Source: Kalaharituber pfeilii (Eukaryota > Ascomycota > Pezizomycetes > Pezizales > Pezizaceae). From it: DNA of 64,000 bases. The stretch's first letter is position 1; each line of letters opens with the position of its first letter. Under the pieces are notes generated by a model. The model was not told the origin of the DNA and ran no database searches. It saw nothing but the letters and a program-made list of their open reading frames with translations. The translations under genes were made by a program, and so were the position numbers. This document shows positions 22,967 through 32,287 of this stretch, in pieces. Location: contig WHUZ01000074.1 in NCBI GenBank assembly GCA_015179045.1, forward strand, positions 124,001 through 188,000, read 5' to 3'.

Positions 22967-23856
22967 CTGTAGTTCACCACTTTCCCGGACACCCCACTTT
23001 CCCGGACACATTTACCACCAAAACTGCGCAACTTTCGCACTCAATATCTCAACAACCATAACAGCATTTGTGAACGCGCTTTGTATAGCTATTAGACAAA
23101 GTGTAATTCTTGCTATCTAGCACTTTTTCTTCATCAAAAATTGTGGGTGCAAAGGGATTATGGCTTGTCGCATTTTTGTTGGAAGGCTTGGCATTTATTT
23201 GTATGGGATCTCCATACAAATGTCACCGCCCCCGAATTCTGCATGCTACACATGCAATCAATTCATGAAAAAAACTCAGACCCTCACATTCAATAGGATC
23301 ACTCAGTTGGAAACTATGAGCAACGTAGTTAGGTAATACCTGTAGTGGTTGTGAAATCATTCACAATATTCATATTTCCCATAGAAACCATTTGTATGAG
23401 AAACACACCCAAAAGTAGATAGTTGTACACCAACTCTACAATTCAACAAATGAAAGTAAACTAAATGCAGCACCTTACTATAACTCTTCAGGTGATTCTG
23501 GACATATACTATCATAGCTATTGTAATTAGCGTTGAAGAGTAGGACTATATTCAAGTCTAATGAACGTTTTGTATGGAGATCCCATACAAATAAATGCCA
23601 AGCCTTCCAACAAAAATGCAACAAGCCATAATCCCTTTGCACCCACAATTTTTGATGAAGAAAAAGTGCTAGATAGCAAGAATTACACTTTGTCTAATAG
23701 CTATACAAAGCGCATTCACAAATGCTGTTATGGTTGTTGAGATATTGAGTGCGAAAGTTGCGCAGTTTTGGTGGTAAATGTGTCCGGGAAAGTGGGGTGT
23801 CCGGGAAAGTGGGGTGTCCGGGAAAGTGGGGTGTCCGGGAAAGTGGTGAACTACAG
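22967..23856. mobile_element. Long-TIR MITE with TA target and terminal tandem repeats
   Basis: CTGTAGTTCACCACTTTCCC ... GGGAAAGTGGTGAACTACAG flanked by TA (22965-22966, 23857-23858). The inverted arms are about 240 bp each (22967-23220 and about 23572-23856). The tip holds tandem 17-bp units GTGTCCGGGAAAGTGGG, about two on the left and four on the right. No coding capacity is seen. TA target and size fit a Tc1/mariner-pogo type MITE. Confidence 0.85.
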
Positions 23857-23960
23857 TAGATCCAGCAGGGCAGTTCTTTGTTCCCCGTTCACTGTTCGTG
23901 TCCATGTTGTGGTATTCCTCAGGATCTGCTACTCTAGGCCATGTTCCCAGTGGCTGACAA

Positions 23961-24240
23961 AAAGTAGTGTGGTCCAGGGAAGAAACAGGCAAACTCTCCA
24001 TATAATACATGAGAGAATCAATAGATGGATGGCCTCTGTGGTGCTAATAGGAGGGCGGGATAGAGACTCGGGTTCTGGATTTGATTCGGACTGGTGAAGC
24101 TCTTCTTCTTGTGCTTGTTGCATGTCTGCTATACGTTCAGGAATACTAATAGCCTCGATAGATATAGTACTATCTGCACCATCCTCATCGTGAAATAGGT
24201 ACTCCTCTGCCAAGCTTGAACCTGTCCAGAGTGACAACTA
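23961..24240 (-). mobile_element. Pogo-like transposon, transposase C-terminal remnant
   Basis: Minus-strand frame (about 23961-24237) with an acidic Asp/Glu-rich stretch and PPISTTEAIHLLIL, resembling the C-terminal tail of pogo/Fot1 transposases (PISxxEALxxL type). It lies in the expected order relative to the terminus at 12797/19822. The N-terminal catalytic part is missing at 24240. Confidence 0.45.
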
Positions 24241-24266
24241 TCCTGTATAAGACTATTGATCATAAT

Positions 24267-25301
24267 GTCAAGAGAGTGAGATCACTTTACGAGAGGTGCA
24301 GAAATGGCCTCTATCCCAGGGTAGAACTTTCCGTGCGTCTAAAGCTAACCTAGGTAGCCTCCGCCGTTGTAGACATTGTTGTTTGTACTGTAACTGTTCA
24401 CGAGAGATCTTAACCGGACTGGATGGTCTTTTCACCGTTGCAGAGCTTTATCCCTGCAACCGTCCCCTGTCGCCACTCTAGAGTAAGCTCTCTGTTAATT
24501 GGCGCTAGTAACTCCTCGGACCCTGGTGGGTACACATCCCAGCACGCACTCCTTTGGCGATAATTTTAAGCCCCCGTGTGCCCACCAGTTGATCACAAGC
24601 AAGATATCCTGGCCATTGATATTAAACTGCTAAACTGACAGACGAAACCGAAAAACAAATACAACAAGAACAAGTATGAATAGTCGATCTACCAAGGAGA
24701 AATTTGTGTTCTGAGGAGTGCTGAAGGCGCGGCGGAGGGGCTGTGGGGAGGGTTGCTGCAAGGGGGCCATGAGGTGCTGCTGCGGCTCCTTGAAAAGGGG
24801 GCGTGAGTTGCTATCTGCGGGAGGCTGGGGAAGATCCTGCTGCGGCAGCTGAAGAAGAGGCAGTGCAAAACTCCACTTTTGCTAAGTTACCGATGTAGGA
24901 GAAGTCTGACGCAACACGCTCAATGACTGGTTTTAATGGTATTGAAGCTCTTCTCTCAACGTTTTTTTTTTTTAATATCATTGATCGCGTGCCGCCCTGG
25001 GGGCTATGGCGATTTCCCTCGACCGTGCTGGCTAGGGAAAAACTGTCTGAATTGTCGGTAGGACAGCTCTGTCATCACGGCGAGGAATATCGCTGAACAG
25101 CCTCATTGACAGGTATAAGAATAATGAGATTCCCCTCTCAATGATGCTGCATATAGCAGAATAGGCTGATTGGATACCTGATTAACAGGTATAAAAAAAC
25201 TCTCTGTCAACCTCGCTGCAGAACTGATTGACGAAAGATTGTCAGACCCTAGATTAATACCACTGAATGTCAGTTCCTCAAGCGATGCTCACTGCAAAGC
25301 A
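24267..25301 (+). repeat. Direct repeat, copy 2 (of 11 kb / 24 kb pair)
   Basis: Homologous to 11030-12517, without the solo LTR. It contains a family A micro-insertion (24962-25013) that is absent from copy 1 at about 12252, giving a filled/empty pair. Confidence 0.65.
24962..25013 (-). mobile_element. Family A hairpin micro-insertion
   Basis: Diverged duplication TTCTCTCAACG / TTCCCTCGACC (24951-24961, 25014-25024). The sense strand starts ATCGCCATAGCC. Repeat copy 1 shows the empty site TTCTGTCGACGG. Confidence 0.8.
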
Positions 25302-26548
25302 CACTTGGATACCATACCCTGCACGTTCGAAATCTTAGCTTCCGCATCCTTGCCGGCAAATTGATCGTCGTAACCTTCGCCAAATACCCTGGATTATGCC
25401 TGCCAGCTGCGCGGAATGCGAAATGAAGTCTCCTGACCGTCACCAGCACACCATCATCAGCAGAACGGACAGAATATGCTCATACCGTTGCCGCTTCATA
25501 AGATAGGAAGCATATATGTTGAGCTACCAGGCGTGGAACCGGAAGTCTTTGCTGTACAAGTTGATATCAGAGCTATCCAGGGTAAAACATGGTATCGGTC
25601 TACACTGGCACTGCTTCCCCGCCACCACTCTATGCGGGACCATTATGTTATTCTCTCTCTACGCTTACCTCATACTTTCTGAAACACTACAATTCATCGC
25701 GAGGCGACATACACAAATGTAGAGTCACGTGAATTCATCACCCAGGAACTCAAAGCAGCGTTCCCAACGGGGCCGGTGGCGGGCCATAGAAATCTAGGCC
25801 TGGGCCGGCCTCCAGGCCATTCAGGCTGCAATGTGAGTTAAGTTACACAGTAGCTATATACAGAACGTACTCTAACTTCTACGTATACCTCATCCTCTAA
25901 TGTTTCGGGTTTTGCTTGCTGATTCTACACCCGTCAGTATCGCTTTCCATTACAGTACCCATGCACAGCTTCACCATACCATCAAATCCAACTTTGTCGC
26001 ACCAGATTTTTGTAACCCAAATTCCAGAAGACTCGATATCGGCATCAGATTGGACTGCAGGGAATCGTCGATGCAAGGTCAAAACTTGAACTGCACTATG
26101 GAGAGTGAAGAATAGGAGAATACTAAAGGAATCATCATCGCCAGTACCGGTGGTTGGAATGTCTGTCTCCCTGCAATACTAATAAGAAATTAGTATATAG
26201 TCAAGCGATACAAAAAAAAATTACTTACCTGAATACCTGCGAAAAGCGCTGCTCAATGAAAAAAAGTCTAGATAGTTATCCGAAAATATTGAAAGGTTCA
26301 TATTAAATCCGTGTCCAAGCAACCTGAAGGTGGCCCCTGAAATAGCCTCGTAACCAGCCCTCCTGCCCCTGAAATTGCTTGAACGGCCTAAATGGCCTGG
26401 ACCAGCCTGGGCGGCCTGGGCGGCCTGGTCGGCGGCCTGGCCGGTTGGGAACACTGGATAGTCGCTCGGGTCAATGACTGCAAGCGCAGCATCCTCGTCG
26501 TCGGGACATGTGGTGGAAGCGGGAGCTGGTTACAGTCTTCAGAAGCAT
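25302..26548. other. Intergenic, GC-rich GGCCTGG repeats near the end
   Basis: No gene recognised. About 26385-26452 is a run of GGCCTGGGC-like 9-mers, reminiscent of the termini of the hAT-like MITE at 52881 but too degenerate to call. Confidence 0.35.
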
Positions 26549-26601
26549 TTTTTTTTTTTTTTTTTTTTTTTTAATATCATTAATCGCTGGCCGCCCTACG
26601 G
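26549..26601 (-). mobile_element. Family A micro-insertion, starts in hairpin loop
   Basis: Perfect duplication TTCAGAAGCAT (26538-26548, 26602-26612). The sense strand starts CCGTAGGGCGG, so the 5' arm of the hairpin is absent. Confidence 0.9.
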
Positions 26602-27064
26602 TTCAGAAGCATTGCGTGAATGCTTCCTAAGCGCATATCAACGATGCCTCCTGCGCCGCTTCCTTCTATCCTTATACGTAGCTCCGCTTCGTCCGTCGGA
26701 TCTAGACTGCTTCGGGGGTCCAACTTTTATCCGCGCCAGCACAAGTGAGTGGAGTTGAGAGCACCTCGTGTCTTAAGCGCCCGCAGCTTCGCACCACGAA
26801 CGTAGTTACGTGAGGTTTGCGTGGAGGCACAGTCGAAGACAACGCTCTGGAACCCTGTGTGCATGTCCATGCGCTGCGTCGGGCGTCTTGTGATCGGTGA
26901 CAATTTTGCGTTTCCTGTTGCTTGTCAAAGCCTGAGCAGCAGGCGCTCACCTACCTGTTGACGTGAAAGGAGCCACGGAGGAGGTGGGCAATGGAAAAGT
27001 GGAACAGCGGAGACAGGTTGTGATTGTGAGGAGGCAGAGGATATGGCAGCTGACTGCATGAAGG

Positions 27065-27100
27065 CCCTTAGGACGGCATGCGAGTAATGATATAAAAAAA
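27065..27100 (+). mobile_element. Family A micro-insertion of 36 bp, starts in hairpin loop
   Basis: Perfect duplication CTGCATGAAGG (27054-27064, 27101-27111). The insert is CCCTTAGGACGG then GCATGCGAGTAATGATAT and 7 A. Confidence 0.9.
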
Positions 27101-27689
27101 CTGCATGAAGGGGTGCCATAGATAGCAGGGTCTGAGGTCATGCAGCTGGAAGAGCTGTAGACGTGGCCGGGACAGAAAGGTGAGGGGAAGTGGACACAAG
27201 CAGGACTGCTTGGAGGGAGCGGCAGAGACTGTCCGCTAAGGGAGCACAGGAAGGACTGAGGGGAGTGGATGGAAGAGGGGCCTAAGAGTAAGTTCGCAGG
27301 CTGCTCCCTGTTCGTCGTAGTCCAGCTGAATTACATACCTGAACTTGAAAAAGTGGAATCGAAAACAGCTATGAAGCCGGATCACTGGCTTCTTTGTGCC
27401 ATCGCGGTCGGAGTACGAACCACAGCCGGACACGTAGATCTCGGGAAATGAGTTCGACGCATAGAGAGTGCCTTCGTCATGCACAGTTGCTTCATGCACC
27501 GGGTGTCGGGGCATCGGGCGTAGGCAGGACGTGCTGCGGGTGGAACTCCACGGCAGCATGTCGTTGGGTGGACCGCAGGGTGCTGGCTGCCGGAGGTCGC
27601 GGGCATAGGCGCGCGCGGCGAGGGCTCTTCTCTGGCGACCGGCGCGAGCGCTGCGCCTGGTCGCCTTGATATTTAGCTGCGTTTTGATA

Positions 27690-27749
27690 TTTTTTTTTTT
27701 TTTTTTTTTATTTCATTAATCGCATGCCGCCTCGAAGGCTATGGCGATA
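27690..27749 (-). mobile_element. Family A hairpin micro-insertion
   Basis: Perfect duplication TGCGTTTTGATA (27678-27689, 27750-27761). The sense strand starts TATCGCCATAG. Confidence 0.88.
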
Positions 27750-28209
27750 TGCGTTTTGATAGCGTGAGTGCTGTAGACCGCGCGGCGTTCGTGCGACTAC
27801 GGTAGGGGGCCGCATGGCATGCATGCGTGCCTTGGGGCAGTGTCGGCAAGTTTTAGAGAGTGCATTGCATCGTGATTTCAGTACTAAATTTAAGCCCTGC
27901 GCTACGATGGGTTTGTTCATGCACTCAAGTAGTGATCGATGAGGAAGAAAAAGGTTAAGTGCACTGCACAGCTGCACTTGGCGTACAATCCCAGTCCTGA
28001 GACCGCTTGGCGCCGCCACTATGGTATATTCTTATTTTAACACCATTTACTGGTGTGCCCCCCGACTGTGCATGAAAACCACAGTTACCAAATAACCCAG
28101 GATCCTCACGAGTGACGTAGGCGGAGACATAAAGAACACTAACCACGAATATCAGAGCAACGAAAAAAGCAAGAGCAAAGTCGCAATCCATTAACCTCTC
28201 CAGCGGTAT

Positions 28210-28278
28210 TAACCGAAACCTCGCCATAGCCTCACAGGCGGCACGCGAGTAATGATATATTAAAAAAAAAAAAAAAAA
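28210..28278 (+). mobile_element. Family A hairpin micro-insertion
   Basis: Perfect 13-bp duplication TCTCCAGCGGTAT (28197-28209, 28279-28291). The insert starts TAACCGAAACCTCGCC, about 10 nt upstream of the hairpin. Confidence 0.92.
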
Positions 28279-28291
28279 TCTCCAGCGGTAT

Positions 28292-29020
28292 GGGCTTAAA
28301 ATGAAGAGAGACAACCCAAACTCAGCCCCCGGGTAATCCACTCTGTTTATAGCACTCACACAAAGAAGATTTATGTCACCTTCCACTCCGTCCCACTCTC
28401 GACTGTGTTTTAAACGTTCATCTGCGCAGTCTTACGGCTGTGCTGCAGTCCTCCAATAGCCGCACGACGTCCACCCACCACTACAAAACTTTCGAGTAAC
28501 GTTGGATCCTGTGGCCTGCATCTGCTCCCGCTGTCTGTGAAAGGAGAGCCCTACCCGTTACACTAACACTCAAATTGGCCGGACCTGCAACGCCTATAGA
28601 CTTTATGTATCTCCTTTCTTTCTATCTTCATCGCAGTCGTCAGGGCAATATCTGTAGTCCACCGCTTGTGCTAACAGGTATGATTCTGAATAGAGTGGGC
28701 GACAGAGCTCTCAAGCCAATTCCCAATTGGCCCTGTGGCGAGGGCTGCCGGCTCATGCTGCATCATTATGAGCATAAATATCAATCGTTCCATGTTGTTA
28801 AAGGCTGTGAGTACAGAGTAGGCGTTTTTGAAGCGCGAACACTTGCTCAAGATACTCGTGCAACAGACGTGCACAGTTTAGTAAACTATATAATCTTTGT
28901 TTATGCGGGATTCTTCCATCCAATATGCAAACACCTCTTTGCTTAAAATACTAGCATTTACCTATTCATCCAGCATAGTGGACATCCGACACTAATCATT
29001 AGCCAGAAGCTGTGGGTGGT
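28292..29020. other. Intergenic, no gene recognised
   Basis: Open frames of up to 123 residues (28575-28946) show no recognisable domain. Confidence 0.35.
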
Positions 29021-29031
29021 CTGTATCCTAC

Positions 29032-29089
29032 TTTTTTTTTTTTTTTTTTAATATCATTACTCGCGTGCCGCCCTGGGGGCTATGGCGAG
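29032..29089 (-). mobile_element. Family A hairpin micro-insertion
   Basis: Perfect duplication CTGTATCCTAC (29021-29031, 29090-29100). The sense strand starts CTCGCCATAGCC, exactly at the hairpin base. Confidence 0.92.
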
Positions 29090-29108
29090 CTGTATCCTAC
29101 ATAATTGC

Positions 29109-29402
29109 TAGTGAGCGGCACGAGCTAGCTCGAGCCGAGCTGGAGGGTGAGCTCGTCAAATAGAGGGTGGGCTCGAGCCAGCGAGTTTTGATTACATGAT
29201 ATTGATAACTAATCTAAACTATTCTACAGATTCATCCTCCTCGCCGCTATCCGCTAAATTCAGTATTTCTTCTACATTTACTCCTGCTGCAAGTTAATGA
29301 AACACTGTGCTGGCTTACAATTTTAGCGAGCTGTCAAGAGAAACACTAGCGTGATCTTGGCTGTCTTAAGCTCGAGCTGGCTCGGCTCGTGCCGCTCACA
29401 AA
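29109..29402. mobile_element. hAT-like MITE
   Basis: Terminal inverted repeats TAGTGAGCGGCACGAGC and GCTCGTGCCGCTCACAAA with subterminal AGCTCGAGC motifs, bordered by an 8-bp duplication ATAATTGC / ATAATGGC (one mismatch; 29101-29108, 29403-29410). An 8-bp target and TAG-type ends suggest hAT. No coding region. Confidence 0.6.
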
Positions 29403-29410
29403 ATAATGGC

Positions 29411-29967
29411 ACCATTAGAAAAGGGGCGGTGTCCTGTTGAGCCTAGCCCACGCAGCATAATGGACACAACTTTTCTTCTTTCGTGCGACATCTACGAACC
29501 GCTGAATGGACGATGGTTAATCATTGGTGTAACGTTGTCGCGCCTTTGTGTCACATCAGCCGTGACAAGCATTTTTAGCAACACAGTACTTATTTCTTCC
29601 AACACAAACGCCTGGTTCTCGCAAACTGGACCTGTCATATGCACTGGAGAGACTCAGATAGGCTCAGGGTGCAACGCCACGGAATAAAGGGGGGGATGGG
29701 GCGCGAAAACTATCTTTCGTCGCCTTGCATTGCTGTCTCGGGACTCGACAACAACCAATTAATCACTAGCCCCTCTGTCGTGAGTGACTGCACTGCCTCA
29801 CACTCCGTAGACACTTAGGAAATATTTTCCTCATGTTGCCGCTCTCTTTATTACCAGACGCATTCTTCCCCGCTCAAGTCTGCAGACAAGCTCACCAACT
29901 CTCCTGTTTGCAGTAATCCGAAGCCTGTCGCTTTCCCCTGTTGTTCCTCTCTATACCAGCTGCCAAC
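29411..29967. promoter_or_regulatory. Upstream region of the DUF4360 gene
   Basis: No other gene seen. The CT-rich stretch just before the ATG at 29968 (CTTTCCCCTGTTGTTCCTCT) is typical of filamentous-fungal core promoters. Confidence 0.35.
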
Positions 29968-30567
29968 ATGCAGTTCATCTTTGGAAGACTAGTTTTCCTT
30001 TTCCTCTGGATCTACCCTTATGTGGCCCTTGCTGAAGACCCTGTTCCTCCGTCTCCACCAAAAGACCAAGTTTACATCAAGTCCATCGAGTACGCAGGCG
30101 CAGGTTGCCCCTTTCCCTTACTTGCTCCAGTGTTCGACGCTGGCAGCCCGGGCTTGCATCTCCGCATGGACAATTATTCTGCGACCCCCGAGCGTCGCTC
30201 ATTTTGCACCATCAACCTCAACTTGGTCTATCCTGAGGGATGGTCGTACACAGTCTACGCAACGGAATACCACGGATCCATTGCACTCGACGATCGTGTA
30301 ACCGCTGCGCAGAAGACTACCTACTTTTTCACTGGACTTCCAGGAGAGATGAAAGTTTTGGCTACCTGGACTGGTCCTTACGTGAATGATCATTACATAG
30401 TCACTGATATCATGGAGGATGCTGAGCAAGTCTGGAGTCCATGCAATGATGCGACAACTTTGGTCATCCACAATAAGCTCAATATCGACAGCAAATGGAA
30501 TCGGAAGGGTAATAGTACAATTGCTGCTCATACACACATATTGACAGTGCAGTGGAAACAGTGTTAG
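29968..30567 (+). CDS. Secreted DUF4360-family protein
   Basis: 199 residues, no intron, ATG at 29968. Residues 1-22 form a signal peptide (basic start, hydrophobic FLFLWIYPYVAL core, cleavage near ALA-ED). The mature part fits the DUF4360 layout: IEYAGAGCPF, then FDAGSPGLHL, a Cys before NLNLVYPEGW, YHGSIALDDRVTAAQKTTYFF, an ATWTGPYVNDHYIVTD block and the WSPC motif near residue 165. Family members are small secreted proteins of unknown function common in ascomycetes. There is no break; a family C hairpin micro-insertion (30785) and a LINE 3' piece (30905) lie within 350 bp downstream. Confidence 0.85.
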   Translation: MQFIFGRLVFLFLWIYPYVALAEDPVPPSPPKDQVYIKSIEYAGAGCPFPLLAPVFDAGSPGLHLRMDNYSATPERRSFCTINLNLVYPEGWSYTVYATEYHGSIALDDRVTAAQKTTYFFTGLPGEMKVLATWTGPYVNDHYIVTDIMEDAEQVWSPCNDATTLVIHNKLNIDSKWNRKGNSTIAAHTHILTVQWKQC

Positions 30568-30784
30568 GGGGTCGGCAAGGGCGCGGCCTAACTTAGTCCT
30601 CAAAGCTTTACTCAGGGAATCGAGATCAACTGCCTGACTAGGATGAGCTTGAGCTACGTCCTCGTTTCGTTGACCATTTGTTCCCCCGTCCCCCACCTGA
30701 TTTTATGTGTGCAATTCAGGGTTGGACATCATTATTTCCACTTGTTTCTTGCGATGCAGGCTTGACGAGTTTGGGTGGTAGGGA

Positions 30785-30838
30785 TTTTTTTTTTTTTTTT
30801 GAGAGTCACGAAACCCCGCATACAGGCTACCATCCTAT
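30785..30838 (-). mobile_element. Family C hairpin micro-insertion
   Basis: T15 then the reverse complement of CCCTGCCATAGGATGGTAGC and the matching arm CTGTATGCGGGG. Only a weak GGGAT duplication is visible. Confidence 0.65.
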
Positions 30839-30904
30839 GGCAGGGACGGGATCATGTGTTTGGAAGCTTCTGTCTTGGATAAGGGAATAGGAACTATGCT
30901 AGAT

Positions 30905-31092
30905 AGGGCGGCATGCGAGGGCGATGATAGACATGTTGGGGGAGTGAGTCCAGAACGCGGAGAATTTTTCCTTTCATGTAGTAGAGGGGACGACAAGGGG
31001 AGAGCTATCTTACTCGTTTCATTATGTATCTAGGACATCGCCATAGCCCATAGGGCGGCATGCGATCAATGATATTAAAAAAAAAAAAAAAA
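30905..31092 (+). mobile_element. Family A LINE 3' UTR insertion (188 bp)
   Basis: Perfect duplication TATGCTAGAT (30895-30904, 31093-31102). About 110 bp of 3' UTR precede the hairpin CATCGCCATAGCCC...GGGCGGCATGCGA and A15. The first 12 bp (AGGGCGGCATGC) themselves resemble the hairpin 3' arm, so there may be two tails in tandem. Confidence 0.85.
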
Positions 31093-31102
31093 TATGCTAG
31101 AT

Positions 31103-31735
31103 GGCTGCAACCAGTTTGTCGTTCGCCTCTGCCATCTTCCCACTTTCCTTCTATTTTATCTTTTGCCTTTTCCTAATCCATCAATGAACAGTAGTACTTC
31201 AACGTAAATTCACTGCCGAGAACAATGAGGTTGAGCGCCAAAACTTTCGTACATAAGATGAAATCCTCGTCATTGTCAGTTGTCACCACAGTGCCAGTCT
31301 AGACCTGAGTTCAGGCCCAGTACCGCAATGTCAGCTCCGCTACTACATAATTTTATAATAGAGGTATGCGACCATGTCATGGTTGACGATATATTTCTCT
31401 TGTATAAGGCGTTATATTTATCTTTTATATTCGGAGTTAATTAATTACTCTACGGTCAGATTATTTTTCTATAGCTTTGATGCAGAACCCGCTCCGGTTA
31501 AACCTTTGCGGCTTGTCGTATTTGGTTGGTTCCTACATTCATATCGTTCATTTCGGATTCTTGGAAGGTTCATGCATGTTAGGAGATAGACTATGTTGTT
31601 GGTATGAATGCTCACCGTTTGGTAGTAGACATCTTCACTGTTAGCATCCTGATGATGAATCTCAATCTACTCCTAATTTACTCCTAATTTATATTCTTCA
31701 CCCACTACCACTGCTCCTGCCATTTCTATTTCTAT
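31103..31735. other. Intergenic, no gene recognised
   Basis: AT-rich sequence without coding signal. Confidence 0.4.
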
Positions 31736-31744
31736 TCCTATTCA

Positions 31745-31819
31745 TCCTTGCCATAGCCTATAAGGCGGCACGCGAGTAATGAAATAAAAAAAAAAAAATA
31801 AAAAAATAAAAAAAAACTA
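31745..31819 (+). mobile_element. Family A hairpin micro-insertion
   Basis: Duplication TCCTATTCA (31736-31744, 31820-31828). The insert starts TCCTTGCCATAGCC; the A tail is interrupted by single T. Confidence 0.85.
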
Positions 31820-32287
31820 TCCTATTCAAATTGATTTTTCAGCCACGTGAGTGAAATGGTGGCACAGACCTTGTGCGCATAGTGAATCAGCTTGAGTGAG
31901 AGGGCAGAATTTGTAAGCCACAATATCTGTCCATGATAACAATTTTCGGTCTTCGCATGTGAAAGTTTTTCTACCATAATGACGTTTTTTATATCCCATT
32001 ATTGACTTTGATTCTCTCCAGCCTTCTATAAGTATTTCCTTTTTTAAACAAATAAATAGTATAGGTATCATAAATTCAGCGTTGCACTAAAATATGTCCA
32101 AGGCCAGCCATCATAGCGCGCCACTCATGCCTGGGCAGGACTACTGGTCCGAATTCTGAATACATACGCTGCATACTCCGTACGTGAGTAAAAATTTGCA
32201 TTATCGCCGTCCTACAGACGTAGCCGCTCTTATTGTCTGTCTCGGCAAGCTTTAGACCCTATGCTATGACAAGATATCTCTCCAGAG

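Larger units (their letters stand above)
20216..23948 (-). mobile_element. Long LINE of lineage A, truncated in the endonuclease domain
   Basis: Perfect 12-bp duplication AGTGGCTGACAA (20204-20215, 23949-23960). Minus strand, from 5': end of the endonuclease domain (ISWIAGSDHAIIRGW, about 22880-22930, split by a MITE), linker, RT start SAPGSDGI (about 22295), degenerate RT, RNase H pieces (about 20700-21080), zinc finger GPDCRWCGRGLETMTHV (about 20475-20530), 3' UTR and family A hairpin with T13. The RT motif C reads SYIDNFH instead of YIDD, and stops are scattered, so it is inactive. It hosts a MITE (22967-23856) and a family B micro-insertion (21349-21408). Confidence 0.9.
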
